A stretch of 64,000 nt of DNA, from positions 434,001 through 498,000 of the forward strand of contig CM074148.1 in assembly GCA_037178625.1 (NCBI GenBank), given 5' to 3'. The notes under the pieces were generated by a model. It saw nothing but the letters and a program-made list of their open reading frames with translations. It did no database searches and had not been told where the DNA came from. The DNA comes from Skeletonema tropicum. Taxonomy: Eukaryota > Bacillariophyta > Thalassiosirophyceae > Thalassiosirales > Thalassiosiraceae. This document shows, in pieces, positions 18,640 to 30,281 of this stretch (position 1 is its first letter; every line of letters starts with the position of its first letter). The translations under genes were made by a program, and so were the position numbers.

Positions 18640-20455
18640 GGCACTACAGCTACAGGAAGATGATCGGATGCTGAAATGGAATGAAGGATTGTCCACCAAG
18701 GAAGTGAAGAAGACCATCAACGCTTGTAAGCAATGAACTTGCATGGCTCTCTGTTTGTATTCAAGATGAATGATTCGTGCATGATCCATTTCACAGGTGA
18801 CACCACGCGTAAATTAACCATACAATCATAAATACGATACATGCTGCAGCTTCAATCGTAACTTCCAAGACGAAGTCCCCACCTTGCTTCTTACTGCTTA
18901 CCACACCACCGAACGATTCCTCTTTTGTAGACCTATCATAAATAGATTGCCTAGGTGTAGCGTCTCGTCTGACTACTCTAGGAGGTATGCTCGCCTGTAT
19001 TATTTGATGTAATTCTTGGTCCAATTTGTCACCAAGTGGTGAAGTGTGTGCGTCTCAAAGCATGAAACTGTAAGTAAGTAATGGAGGAGTGATAGTTGAT
19101 GTATTGGAATGCAAAGTGAAAATGAGGGATATATTCATTACATGAATAAATGAGTTAAAATACTTTGTTCAAATCATTCGGCTTCTATCAAGTTGTTATT
19201 CTTTTCTACTTGTTTATTGATACATCCGACGAGAATTTATTGCCTACGAACGTAATAAAGATATAGTGACAGTGCCTAGCGGATGCATCTACAACTCAAC
19301 ACTTCAAGGCGGGCAAATAATACTTTCTGGAATTCATCGTGAATCTAGTCGTATCGACCATCATCTGAGTACCACCTCTTCCTCTTCTTGTCGTTGTGTG
19401 TGCTGGACATGATTTCCTCAGCTGCAGCTGCATATACTGCATATGCTGCATCTCTCTGTGGACTTTTCATTGCATCTACGGCAGCCTGGTGCGCACGGAG
19501 AGCTGCAGCAAGGTCCTCTTTACTAACTTTCCCCTCCTTGTAACCATGCATCAGCATTTTCAATGATTCTCCTTCTCCAAGATAGGCAGCGATGATGAAA
19601 TGCTTCACCGCTCTCTCGAAGTTGCCGTTATGCCACTCGATAACTCCGAGATTGTATCTTGCAACGGGGTGACCAGCGATGGCAGCCTCTTCCGAATGGA
19701 AGACTTTCTTTTGCTCATTCTTTTCGACTCCATCTCCTCCATTATACATGACGGATAGCTCGTAATGCGCTGTTGCATTTCCAAGTCCAGCTGCCTTTGT
19801 CCAGTACTGAAATGCCTTGTCATACTCTCCTTTAACGCAATGGATTGTACCCATTTCTAACAGTGCAGCCGGATCATTCGCTGCCACCCTTCTCATCATA
19901 TTCGCATTCCCTTCTGCACGTGTTGCCGGTGGAGGGTGTCGACAGAATGGACAAAGATGCTGCAGCGACCCATTTACCTGCCGTGGACTATCAGCGTAAA
20001 AACACCCTCTGCAGATGACTTTGCTGCAGCACGACAATATCAAATGCTTTTTTTCATCAAGAGGCAGAGGCAAAAACAGATCGGACAGTCCCCGAAGCAA
20101 CTACTATCAGGCTGCGCAAACAGAAGGTCGTCACGACCACGGCCTCGTCTCATGCTCATGCTCATGCTCATGACGTCCACGTCGGCGTTGGTATCTGATC
20201 CTGCGTCCATGTTTCCAATCGAATCCAGCAACACGTCTATCAGTCAGTGCAACGAGAGAGGAAAGTCCAAGAATAACGGCAGAGCATGTTCTGCTTGCTT
20301 GACTATCAGCGCAAGCATGAGGAAGAAGATGATTTATTCGTGCTTATTCATTTCGCTAGCGAGGTAGATAAGATGTACTTACGGTACCATATGCACGGTT
20401 AATCTCACTTACAGGTATCTTCCTCACTCTAAGTATGCAAAAGAAAGTGAAGAAA
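18640..20455. repeat. Segmental duplication, copy B
   Basis: Partner of 15470-17190 in the same orientation. It carries the same order of 5' remnant, spacer blocks, Sel1 gene and gene 5' flank. It is what links the frameshifted Sel1 copy to the intact copy 2. Confidence 0.75.
19345..20210 (-). pseudogene. RING-like / Sel1-repeat protein, copy 3, one frameshift
   Basis: Starts at ATG 20210 (MDAGSDTNADVDV), matching copy 2. The frame reads correctly to GDCPICF, then shifts within the T/A run at about 20071-20078. Copy 2 has one more base here (tgc-ttttt-g against tg-ttttt-g). The second frame (LPLPLDEKKHL onward, 19345-20070) keeps the RING-like second half (CCSKVICRGC, CPFCRHP), the Sel1 repeats and the RAHQAAVDAMKSPQRD tail, plus a basic C-terminal extension. 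A single indel in a short homopolymer could be a real inactivating mutation or a sequencing error. Confidence 0.7.
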
Positions 20456-20691
20456 GGTAGGTCTCCACAATGAAAGAAACAACGCCCCACGCAAGTACGA
20501 TAGATAGTATTCAAACGCCCCCGCTCCCATTCTATCCTGCGTCGTTCATAATATGCGGTAGCCAAAATAGTTTTGAGCTTGAGAATTGGGAGGGCGAGGA
20601 CTCAATGATATCTTAGGTGTTGAAAGCCCCGACACAGTCAACTCCGCTATTGCTTTTTTAGAACACACATAAATATCTATTTTATCTATCT

Positions 20692-23600
20692 TCAGTACTT
20701 CATCACTAGCTTCTTACTTGACTTACCATGAGTAGCTGCAAGACTGCGCCACTTCTGAGCAGTCAATGGGGTGCGGTTGTGATTGATTTCATTCGGCTTC
20801 ACCAATGTTCTCTGTTTGAATGGAGAAGTAGATGGTAACGCATTAGGAGCATTTTCTTTCTGCTTGTCCGTAACCAGAGTTTCTTCGGACGTCTCAGACT
20901 CAACCGAGGAGTCATCATCGTCATCATCGAATTTTCCCAACAATGAGTTGAACGCATCGAACTCGGTGGCTTCTGAAACACATGTTGATGAATCAAGACT
21001 GCCCCTTCCAAAGGATTCAGCCTCCTCATTCACCTTAGATGTGATTGTATACTGTTTTACATATGAGTTGGGCTTCTCAATGCTATCGTCATCTTCCCTG
21101 GAGCTATCATTTTGAGTATATGTCTGTTCGACACCAGCATCTGCCTTATTCATAATCTCTCCAAAGCCTGCATCATCTCGGCTGTAACTTTTGGAGATGC
21201 CTATTGGTACTGTCCTAATAAAAGCCGCGCTCTTCAAGACAGCCTTGCGAGGAGCCAATGCTCCGCCTCCATTCGTCTCGCGACGTTCATTCTTCAATCG
21301 GTAGGAGTGATTCCTCTTCAAACGACCGTTGACACCAGTCACAGCCGAAGGCGCATCTACTCTCTGCTGAAACATACTAATTCGATCCTTGACAAGGCCA
21401 GTTCGCGTCCTCGCAGCTGACTTGGGTATAGTCTTTCCCTTGGGAGATGATAACCTTTTCGATTTGGATGAGATTGAAGAACTCGAGGGGCTCATCGGAT
21501 TAGAAGATGTAGAGCCTTCAGCCTTTGTAAATGGTGCGCCAGCATATTTCTTCCGAACAGCATTCGTAACGAGAGGTGTCTTCGATTGACTCTCACTGCT
21601 TCCAAAATCCCTCTCAGGTGATGCGACGTGTTTCTGTTCTACCACTCTTGGAACATGGTCATTCGAGTCCAAAGCATCAGTAGAGAACTGATTGAGGATG
21701 GTCTTGAACGAAAATTGGCGGTCTTTTGTCATTGACGCCATCACAGGCTTCTTTTGCACTGCCGTTGCGATCGTTGATGGGGTATCAGGCTCTTGACTAG
21801 ATTCCCCGCTTGCAATCGAAGGAGCCGCACCATATTTTGTATCACCACCAGCCGAGGAATCGAACGAATAGCTAGGCTTCGGCTTCAAGACCAGTTGTTG
21901 TTCCGACTTGTCGATGCTAGATGCCGAAGGAAGCATTGTGATGGATCCGCCATGGCTTTGATTCCTCATCATCGCTCTCTCCCTGGCCCGAATACTTGGA
22001 TCAGCTCGTCCCATGTTATTAGGAGAGAACAAGAATGAGGCATTTGAGGCAGCCTGGCGTGAGTAAGCTGGACGAATTGGTGAATTGCCAACATCCTTCG
22101 GATCGTCCTCTCGAGCAAGCTCGAATGTCGAAAGCGGTTTCTTCTCTTCTTCCTTCCTCAGACTTGTGGTCGTGTTGATAGTATGATCATGAGAGTCTTT
22201 GGTATCCAATCGAACAAGAGTGTTCCCATCATGAGTCACGAGCGTCTCATCTTCTGACGAACTCTGGAGAATGCTAGCACTGGCCTCATCAGTTGATGTG
22301 CGACGGAAGACATCGCCAACATTTTGATTCGACTCAGTTGGAGTGAGGACGATGTTGCCAACTGCTTCGACAGCGTCCATGATCTGGATTGATTCATTGG
22401 TCGATTCTTTTTTGCCACTGTCAAACATAATAGAGAGATTATGAGGCTTGATCTCAGAACCCTCTTCATTCTTGAGCATGATTTCGTTAAAGACGACTGG
22501 GGTCCCGTCCACTTTTCCACTAATAACTTGACTGACTTTCTCATCACCACCTTCAGATGGAGTGAGGACGAGATACATCTGTTCCTCTTCATCGACGACC
22601 TCTTTTTCATCTTCAATCGCCAGAACTTCTTCAATATTCCTATCAATATTCATACCCTGATTCATCGCTTCAGCAAGAAAGCTGACAACATCTTCATCGT
22701 CATGATCAGATATTTGGTTTGATGTCATCCTTGGTGGAGGGGGTAATTGCTCAGATTCATCAACAGAGCCATCCTCAGAAGGTCGATTGTGATAGTTGAC
22801 GGCGCCATAGAGATATTCGGGAGCGGCGTTGATATTACTACTGAACGGAGCAGCTCCAATGACACGCTTTGAAGATCCACTGATAGCAGCACTCAAAAGA
22901 CTCGATGCAATCGACACCGCCGAAGGTGAATCAGGCACAGCCGAAGGTTCTGGAATGGTGATGACAATATCCGAGATCGAATTGTTAGAACTCTTCGTCT
23001 TTCGACCTATCTTGGCTGTAAGGAGGATCGATTTCAGCGCCTTCTTTACGGCCTTGGAAATCTTCTTCTTGATTCGAATCATGACTACCCTTCCCTTCAA
23101 TTCACGCTGACTTTTGCCAGATTGCTCGTATCTTGATGATGCAGAAACAAACTTTTCAACTGTCATTTGACGTTGCGGCTGCTCCTCAACCTCAGTGTTT
23201 CTACCAATGTCAACATTCACCATTGCTTCAGTGGGCTGGGCTTGCTCTTCGTTATCAAACAACACACGCCTATTCATCGCTCTGAACTCATCAAATGTCA
23301 ATGGACGTTCACCCTTCTTGACAGAAAAGGGAGTTTGGAATTCCTTCTTCTTGTCAGTGAATTGCTGTTGCTGCTGCTGCGAGGGAGTCTCTCCATTCTC
23401 GTAGGTCACCTTTTTCATTGGAGTCGCTGCGTAATGCTCTTCTACTGGATGGTTATTTCTCACTTCATCCTCGTTTTCACCATTATCGTCCTCGAACGTC
23501 TCAACGTGCACTTCCTGGTCCTGCTGAAAGGTAACAATAGCCGTCTCTTTTTGCTGCTCATCGGCGTCATCAGAGTTGATTCCAAGGCTCAAATCACCAA

Positions 23601-26493
23601 CATGATACGTATCGCTATCACCCGAGTCCAAAGAGCGAGGCGAAAATTCATTATCCTCACCACCCAACTCTCCCCCTGTCGCAATGATGATCTCACCAAC
23701 ATTCATAATTTCATCTTCTTCTTCCATATCTTCTTCTGGATTATAGGCCACCCACATGGAAGCGTTGCGTGCATCCTCCTCATCGGTAACTTCCTCCTCG
23801 GCTTCTTCTTCGGCCACCTGATCGACTTTGTGACTCATTGCCACGGCTTGTTGCAACGCCAACATCTCCTCCACTCTCACAACACTCTCCTCATCATTCT
23901 CAACCTCCTCATCCAAATCCACCGGACCCACCCCCTTCTTCTTCTCCACCAAAGCTGTAACCGGTACAAATCCCGCACGCTCCTCCCAATCCCCCGGAAC
24001 ATCCAACTCTCGAGGCATACCCTCCGGCAAATACTCTGGATGTTCTGGATGAGTAATATCATAATTGAACATTGTACCCGCGGTCAATGCTCCAAGAAGA
24101 CAAGCAGGTGTATTGGGATCAAAGTTGTGAACGGCATTTGGTCCATAGGCACGTCGTCCCATCTGATCTGCGTGTTGAGGCGTGGGCACCACATGATAAT
24201 CGGGATCACAGACATAATCTCCCTTTCCATCAATATGTTGCAATCCGACAAATCCTCCGTCACCATTATTCTGCTGATGCTCCTTAGGATGCAACCTCGA
24301 ATCAATATCCAATGCCACGGCACGTAACTTGGGTGCAACATTATCCACCATCTTCTTCTCACCCCGTTCCACATATTTGGCGGTTAGTGCTGCCATTGTT
24401 TTGGCGGCGGGTACTACCTCAGTTTTCATTGAGTGTGATACAGCTCTGCTGGCCTTTTTGACGGATCGGACGAGAGGTGGAGTGTGTCCAGAGGAAGAAG
24501 GATCGTGGATTGGAGATTGGGGTGCGGTGGACATTTTAGTTTCGTCTTCCCTTTTCGTGTGAAAGACGGACCTCTGCTGTTGTTGCTGCTGCTGCTGTTG
24601 AAATGAAACAGTTGGCTTTGTCTTCTTCTCCCCACCACCACCTCTTGAAACATTTGTCACCTTCATCGTTTTACCAAGCTGAAATTTGTCTTGTTCCAAC
24701 AACAACACCTTCTTTTCACCATCACCATCATCACCCTCCTTATTGACCAAAGGAACCTTCTCCTTATGAACCTTCCCATTATCATCACTCACAAAGAAAC
24801 TCATTTCTTCATCGGCACTATTATTGCTAGTACGACCACCACCAAATTGAAGAATCCCTCCCAAACCAGATTCACGTTTGCCTCCTCCGGTAGTAGTAGT
24901 GTTACCTACTCCTTGATGATGCTCCTTGTGAACTTTACCATCAGTATCACTTACAAAGAAACTCATTTCTTCATCGGCACTGTTATTGTTGTTGTTGTTA
25001 CGACCATATTGGAGTATCCCTCCCAATCCTATACCAGATTCACGATAGCCTCCCATTAGAGTGGCAGTAGTAGCATTGTTACCTCCTGAGTTGTTGTTGC
25101 TGGTACTAGCACGATGAGCAGCACCACCACCAGTAGCAGCAGTAGTAGTTGTACCAGCATGTCCCTCCCCTCCAGACAAAATATCACGAATCTTACCAAA
25201 CGAAGCTTGACTCATTTTACTCACAGCCTTGGAGGGTGTCTTTTTAGAGGTGAGGTTGGCAGAGTACAATCCTGCTGATCCTCGTGAGGGTTTGTACTTG
25301 TTGCTGCTGTTGTTGTTGGAAGTGTTGCTGTTGTTGTTGGCGGTGGTAGAAGAGGTGGTGGTGGTGGTGGAAGTATCTTTTCGAAAGGTATCCAATGATT
25401 CATACGAGCGTTGATTGACAATCATCATTCCTTGTCCATTGCTCATTCCTCCTCCTCCTCCTCCTCCTACAGCTGCTACTACTGCTGTTTCTTGAACAGT
25501 ATCAAGCTGACCACCACCACAATGCTGCTGATTCGTTCCATTATCATTCCACAATTCATCCAATTGGCACCGTTCATCACTGTGTGCACTACTACCTTGT
25601 ACACTTTCCAATCTACCATTCCCCCCCTCTTGCACTACACTCTCCTCCAAAACACTCCTCTCCTCTTGTTTACTCTCAAAGGATGGAGTAGCAGTACTAC
25701 TACTCTCATAGGAAGGAACACTTTCCATACCCTCGCCACCACCACCTTGTAACATTCGTCTGACACTATCCGAGGTGGTTACCGTATCATCAAAGGATAA
25801 TGTCCCGTGTAATTTCTCTTGACGGAGTGCTGCCTTGATTTCACGGAGGGAGGAACGACGTTCCGAGTCTGTTTTGTTAATTGTGGATGATGTTGTGGTG
25901 GATTGTATGCTTTCCACTCCTCCACCTCCGCGAATACCACCACCACCACCGCCGCCGCCGTTGGTGGAGGTGGAAGCAAAGGATGGAATACTAGACACCC
26001 CAACTTCTTCGTCTTGATACCTTCTGCCCTCCATTTGATACATGAAAGATGATGATGAAGTAGTTTGAGATTGAGAGGAGGTGTGCCGTAGCCTCGTTGT
26101 TTCATTGGAGTTTCTACGACTGCTGCTGTTCAACGAGCTCCTTGAATTGTTCATTGAACCCCTCGAACTGTTCATTGAACTCCTCCCACTTTCACTTTTC
26201 ATCGAGCCACTTTGCATTGAGCCAGCAACAACACTGCTGTTCAAAGATCCCCTTTTCGAAGAATCCAAAGAGGAATCCAATGATGATAATTTCCCCTTCT
26301 TGAGGTTGTTGGTGATGGTATTGTAACTCCGTTCAATTCCAGAAGAAGGCTTGCTGCCGTAGTTGTTGTTGGCGGCGTTATTGGCGGCGGCGGCGGTAGT
26401 ATTATTGCCGTAGTAATTACGAACGGTAGAAGAACTGTGCCGTAATGAAAGGGAACCGGTTCGTGGACGAGTAGCGTTGGATGATGGTGCCAT
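20692..26493 (-). CDS. Very large low-complexity protein of unknown function
   Basis: Uninterrupted 1933-residue frame from the ATG at 26493. I recognise no catalytic domain. Visible regions: a Ser/Arg/Asn-rich N-terminus (to about 330) with SMNSS/SLNSS-type repeats; poly-Gly, poly-Asn and poly-Gln runs; two tandem copies of a module (about 480-580) reading RESGLGGILQFG, a linker, then NNSADEEMSFFVSD and GKVHKE; a conserved-looking ordered island (about 755-850: GDYVCDPDYHVVPTP, DPNTPACLLGALTAG, PGDWEERAGFVPV); a long acidic stretch (about 860-950); and a basic Ser-rich C-terminal half with a poly-Asp patch. There are no membrane segments. It may be a disordered scaffold or cytoskeleton/silica-associated protein, but no function is claimed. 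Confidence 0.75.
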   Translation of the reverse strand: MAPSSNATRPRTGSLSLRHSSSTVRNYYGNNTTAAAANNAANNNYGSKPSSGIERSYNTITNNLKKGKLSSLDSSLDSSKRGSLNSSVVAGSMQSGSMKSESGRSSMNSSRGSMNNSRSSLNSSSRRNSNETTRLRHTSSQSQTTSSSSFMYQMEGRRYQDEEVGVSSIPSFASTSTNGGGGGGGGIRGGGGVESIQSTTTSSTINKTDSERRSSLREIKAALRQEKLHGTLSFDDTVTTSDSVRRMLQGGGGEGMESVPSYESSSTATPSFESKQEERSVLEESVVQEGGNGRLESVQGSSAHSDERCQLDELWNDNGTNQQHCGGGQLDTVQETAVVAAVGGGGGGGMSNGQGMMIVNQRSYESLDTFRKDTSTTTTTSSTTANNNSNTSNNNSSNKYKPSRGSAGLYSANLTSKKTPSKAVSKMSQASFGKIRDILSGGEGHAGTTTTAATGGGAAHRASTSNNNSGGNNATTATLMGGYRESGIGLGGILQYGRNNNNNNSADEEMSFFVSDTDGKVHKEHHQGVGNTTTTGGGKRESGLGGILQFGGGRTSNNSADEEMSFFVSDDNGKVHKEKVPLVNKEGDDGDGEKKVLLLEQDKFQLGKTMKVTNVSRGGGGEKKTKPTVSFQQQQQQQQQRSVFHTKREDETKMSTAPQSPIHDPSSSGHTPPLVRSVKKASRAVSHSMKTEVVPAAKTMAALTAKYVERGEKKMVDNVAPKLRAVALDIDSRLHPKEHQQNNGDGGFVGLQHIDGKGDYVCDPDYHVVPTPQHADQMGRRAYGPNAVHNFDPNTPACLLGALTAGTMFNYDITHPEHPEYLPEGMPRELDVPGDWEERAGFVPVTALVEKKKGVGPVDLDEEVENDEESVVRVEEMLALQQAVAMSHKVDQVAEEEAEEEVTDEEDARNASMWVAYNPEEDMEEEDEIMNVGEIIIATGGELGGEDNEFSPRSLDSGDSDTYHVGDLSLGINSDDADEQQKETAIVTFQQDQEVHVETFEDDNGENEDEVRNNHPVEEHYAATPMKKVTYENGETPSQQQQQQFTDKKKEFQTPFSVKKGERPLTFDEFRAMNRRVLFDNEEQAQPTEAMVNVDIGRNTEVEEQPQRQMTVEKFVSASSRYEQSGKSQRELKGRVVMIRIKKKISKAVKKALKSILLTAKIGRKTKSSNNSISDIVITIPEPSAVPDSPSAVSIASSLLSAAISGSSKRVIGAAPFSSNINAAPEYLYGAVNYHNRPSEDGSVDESEQLPPPPRMTSNQISDHDDEDVVSFLAEAMNQGMNIDRNIEEVLAIEDEKEVVDEEEQMYLVLTPSEGGDEKVSQVISGKVDGTPVVFNEIMLKNEEGSEIKPHNLSIMFDSGKKESTNESIQIMDAVEAVGNIVLTPTESNQNVGDVFRRTSTDEASASILQSSSEDETLVTHDGNTLVRLDTKDSHDHTINTTTSLRKEEEKKPLSTFELAREDDPKDVGNSPIRPAYSRQAASNASFLFSPNNMGRADPSIRARERAMMRNQSHGGSITMLPSASSIDKSEQQLVLKPKPSYSFDSSAGGDTKYGAAPSIASGESSQEPDTPSTIATAVQKKPVMASMTKDRQFSFKTILNQFSTDALDSNDHVPRVVEQKHVASPERDFGSSESQSKTPLVTNAVRKKYAGAPFTKAEGSTSSNPMSPSSSSISSKSKRLSSPKGKTIPKSAARTRTGLVKDRISMFQQRVDAPSAVTGVNGRLKRNHSYRLKNERRETNGGGALAPRKAVLKSAAFIRTVPIGISKSYSRDDAGFGEIMNKADAGVEQTYTQNDSSREDDDSIEKPNSYVKQYTITSKVNEEAESFGRGSLDSSTCVSEATEFDAFNSLLGKFDDDDDDSSVESETSEETLVTDKQKENAPNALPSTSPFKQRTLVKPNEINHNRTPLTAQKWRSLAATHGKSSKKLVMKY

Positions 26494-26972
26494 TCGTTTT
26501 CTGCTTTTGCTTTTGGTTGGTTGTTCGGTGGCGGTGCACTTTTTGGACGTCGAGTTTTAAAAAAAACGAAGTGAGCAATGATATTTAGAATAGCGCTCAA
26601 TGACACGCTGGCTGCTTCTTCGTGCGGATTGCTGCAGAAACGTCAATAGTGCAGTCGTCTTGATGTAGAATCAGTGATGTCTTGCCTACTAGCGCAATGC
26701 CATCATCATTGTCAGCGAGCGCATTTCTATGATGGTTGTTATGTTGTCGGTGGCAAACTCGCTCGGTCAAATAAATAACCGCTTTTTTCGCCAATAATTG
26801 ATTTTGTACGTAGAGGTGTACTGATTCCGAAATTGATTGCGAAAACTTGATGCCGACCTCCTCTCTACTCTCTTGAAACATGAAACCCGCCGAGAGCCGA
26901 GAGCTGGAGCGCAGCACGAACTCAATAACAACCGCAACCACCCTCGCATACCGTTGCTACAGCTGTTCCATC
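26494..26972. other. Divergent promoter region
   Basis: Short intergenic space between the minus-strand 1933-residue gene and the plus-strand LRR gene; it must contain both 5' regions. I see no additional gene or clear repeat. Confidence 0.5.
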
Positions 26973-27947
26973 ATGGCAGCCGAGGGCGGTGATCATATCA
27001 CGTGGTTCACTTACACGGGCGAGGAGGGCGAAGTAATTCCTGACGATGCAACGCACGTATTTGTGGATGTCAAAATCATTCCGGCAAATGCATTCTTTGA
27101 GCATGAACATATCATTGAAGTCATTTGTCAGGATAGAGTCGAAACGATCGAACAAAATTCATTCTGGTGCTGCCCTCGCTTGAGGCGAGTAGTCATGCCG
27201 GGCGTCAAAATTGTTGAGCGGAGGGCATTCTTTTGTTGTGGAGCCCTGACGGATGTCGAATGTGATAAGCTGGAAATAATTGAAGAGAGGGCATTTTGTG
27301 ACTGCGAATCGTTGGGGAGCATCAATCTGTCATCCGCCAGGATCGTTGAGAGGTGGGCATTCGGTTATTGTAAAGACCTGACAGATGTGAAATTTGGTAA
27401 CAAGCTTGAAAGATTTGGTCAGAAGGCATTCAAGAACTGTCGCTCTCTCAAACGGATCACCATTCCATTGAAAGATGGGATTTTTGCGACTGATAATATA
27501 TTCACGGAGTGCACTAATTTGAAGCGCATTGATCTGGTTGAGGGAGATCTATTACATGAAACTGTTGCTGCGTTGCACGTTGAGGAATGGAGAAATGAAA
27601 TGAGTGCAGAAATTGATTCAATCAATCAGATTCTTCCCGATGCAGATGCTGGTGGCGAGTGGGATGATGATATCGAAGATTGTATAGCTGGAGAAAAGGC
27701 TGCGGCGATACGAACGTGGATTAGATCAGTTCTTGACAAAATGATTCGCTACGAAGCAGAACATCAAGACATATTGAATGAGGCCGCAACTACACTGCAG
27801 CTTGCATTGCCTCAAGATGTGGTGATGAACAATGTACTTCCTTTTCTTTCCTTGCCGCCACTCACGTTTCAAGAGGACGCATCGGAAGAGGAAGAAGAAG
27901 ACGATAGTGATGGTGAACATGGAGGTCAACCTCTGATAGCTCTCTAA
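26973..27947 (+). CDS. BspA-type leucine-rich-repeat protein, second copy
   Basis: 324 residues from the ATG at 26973 (MAAEGGDHITWFTYTGEE), chosen because it aligns with the start of the paralogue at 1628-2584; an in-frame ATG at 26880 would add 31 residues. BspA/LRR_5 repeats span about residues 20-195 (CPRLRRVVMPGVKIVERRAF, CGALTDVECDKLEIIEERAF, CESLGSINLSSARIVERWAF). The C-terminal region is helical and acidic, with LALPQDVVMNNVLPFLSLPP and a poly-Glu tail. Probably an intracellular protein-interaction scaffold. Its 3' flank is conserved with the other copy and as a remnant near 9058-9130. It directly abuts the retroelement fragment at 28014. Confidence 0.8.
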   Translation: MAAEGGDHITWFTYTGEEGEVIPDDATHVFVDVKIIPANAFFEHEHIIEVICQDRVETIEQNSFWCCPRLRRVVMPGVKIVERRAFFCCGALTDVECDKLEIIEERAFCDCESLGSINLSSARIVERWAFGYCKDLTDVKFGNKLERFGQKAFKNCRSLKRITIPLKDGIFATDNIFTECTNLKRIDLVEGDLLHETVAALHVEEWRNEMSAEIDSINQILPDADAGGEWDDDIEDCIAGEKAAAIRTWIRSVLDKMIRYEAEHQDILNEAATTLQLALPQDVVMNNVLPFLSLPPLTFQEDASEEEEEDDSDGEHGGQPLIAL

Positions 27948-28013
27948 AGGTATCAAGGTCAAGGAGGAAGAGCAGCAGAAAGACAAAGTGATACTTGTCT
28001 CTCAGTAGGTTAG

Positions 28014-29440
28014 GTGAAGCGAAGAGGGAGAACGGAACAATTGGGGAAACCACTTATATATAGACGGATATTCCATGATGATGGATCAACAACAATACAA
28101 CGAATGAAAGAACGTGTGGACTTCCGAGGATGCTATCAGTTTGACCAGGTAGTCGAAACTCTCCCTTTGGATACGTTTCCTATCCCAATGAAGGAGGTCG
28201 GCGAAGACGTGTGGACTCACCGTATGTTTGATATGGTACCATTGGAGGAACCTACCGGCAAACCGCCAGGACTCATTTCGGAGGATACACACCTACCGGG
28301 AACTACGAGAAGACCAGGAAAGACAGTTAGCGATTCCTCGGTCCACCTAGCAGATAAGGTGGCTTCAGCTGCATGGATTATCCCCACCAACAAGGAAGAA
28401 TACCTTAAGGCATGCTTCCTCATGACAAATATGGAATCAATGAATTCCTATCGAGGGGAGCTTGAGGGGGCGTATCGAGCGTTGTATCATGTTGACTACC
28501 TTGGCATGGAACCCGAGGAACTGCTGACCCAATGGTTCGATAATGAATCGGGAGTGAATAAATTGAATAAACCACTCAAAACTGCAAGAGATAAAATACA
28601 ACCGGAGGCAGACCTGTTCATGGCATACCACCATTTGAAAAGTAAACTTCAATGTGGAGTGCGTAGCAAGCACGTCCGAGGACACCAAGACACGAGACGC
28701 AAGAAGCAGAAGCAGCAAACGTCGGAGGACGATGAAAGTGTCAACTCAATGGACACAACCGAGAGCACCAAACTGCGGGAGATAGATGTCACCAAATTGA
28801 GTGACGAAGCAAAACTGAATATCGAATGTGATAAATTGGCAGGAGATGTGACGGAGTACGCCAAGAACAACCCCAATGACCTCCCGCCTCCAGAGGACAT
28901 TTTACAGATGCCATATGAGGGATCGAAGGCAGTGTTGAAAATTGGGGAAAAGTGGATAACAGCGCGAATGAAGAAGCAGCTTTACAACGCCAGACGTGGA
29001 CCAATCCTACGGGAGTATATCAAACGTCGACATAAGTGGTCAGACGGACAGTTTGATGGGGTGCATTGGCACACAATTGGAGCAGTCAGGAGACGAAGTG
29101 ATCTGAGTAAACAGAGGTTTACATGCAAATTGATGCATGGCCTCTTACCTGTCAATCATGTCAGACGACATGTCACCTCGGTTTCCCAATGCCCTGGGTG
29201 CCCGTGTGGAGATGAAACAATAGCGCACGTCTTCAAATGTCCCCACCCACGGATGGTAGCGAAGCGTCAAGAAATCATAGCAGCTTTAAGAAAGAAAGGA
29301 CTCAGAAAATTATCAAGGCAAATACTTCGGACTGTTGCCGATATCATGGAACAGTATGCAGAAGGAGAAGATATACTTCCCGCAACCCGACATCCAGCAG
29401 TCCGTGCAGTACCCGCAGCTCCAAGACAGGGAAGAATTCC
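28014..29440 (+). mobile_element. Reverse-transcriptase-type retroelement fragment (RNase H and zinc-binding C-terminus)
   Basis: Open frame of about 475 residues without a proper ATG (it opens after a stop at 28011-28013). It reads as the C-terminal part of a retrotransposon polyprotein. A spacer is followed by an RNase H-like domain (acidic residues in TVSDSSVH, SYRGELEGAYRAL, QWFDNESG, and the IECDKLAGDV region). It ends with a helical zinc-binding module typical of RT proteins (CKLMHGLLPVNHVRRH, then CPGCPCGDETIAHVFKCPHP). The reverse-transcriptase domain is missing. The frame runs at about 29430-29445 directly into antisense transporter sequence, so both ends are truncated. The exact class (non-LTR is most likely) is inferred. 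Confidence 0.75.
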
Positions 29441-30281
29441 CAAGGTCAAGCTAGTCTTTTTATCTTCTTCATCTTGTGCGTCCTTACTTTTGTCATCACT
29501 CTTTCCAAACAAACTTGAAAAGGATACAGTACCTTGAAACAAAAGAGCCGAGAAGACAAGGATTCCCAAAGCGACAATTTGTACTGGGCTTTGTCTCTTC
29601 CCCATCAATAGGTAACACCAAAGTGCCGCTGATAACGTTTTTGTTTGGTTCAGACCGTTGAATGTAACCGAGTCAGTATGTTGATAGCCCAGATAGGTAA
29701 GCACTCCCTGTGTTGCATACAATACTGCAGGTAGACCGGCTAAAAGTAGAGATGACTGGAGTGTCCAACCCTTCAGACTCGATGCTACCACATCTTTACC
29801 CATACTCAATAGAAACATTGCCGATAACCCCATCTTGCAGATCTCTTCGACCATTGTAATCCCCTTCTTATTGACGCGACTATCAAGAAATTTACGTGTC
29901 AGTGGTGGTTGTGCACAATACTGAAAAGCAAGAAGAGCCATTGTACATATGGCTGCCGGTCCAAGTGTATCTTGTGCCGCACCTCCAAGAAGAGCGATGG
30001 GGTTTAGACTATTCAAGGCAGTATTACTGGCTATCCTGGCTGCTGGATTTGGCACCACAGCTGGAAGTGCGTAGGGCCGCTTTGATTTAATTCCCTGAAT
30101 TATTCATATCCCTCCCTGATTTTTGGAGCCAAACTCACAAATGTGTGGAACTATATCATTCTGTGGAACCGAACATTTTTACAACACTGATAGTCCAATG
30201 AGAAAAACTTTTTTATAATTTTGATCTTTACTTGATCCCAATAGAGGCATCCAACCTGCTAGTCCGGGTTATAGCCGAGGA

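Noticed and set aside
23167..24327. 386-codon open frame on the plus strand
   Set aside because: It is the antisense shadow of the 1933-residue gene, with unnatural Leu/His-rich composition.
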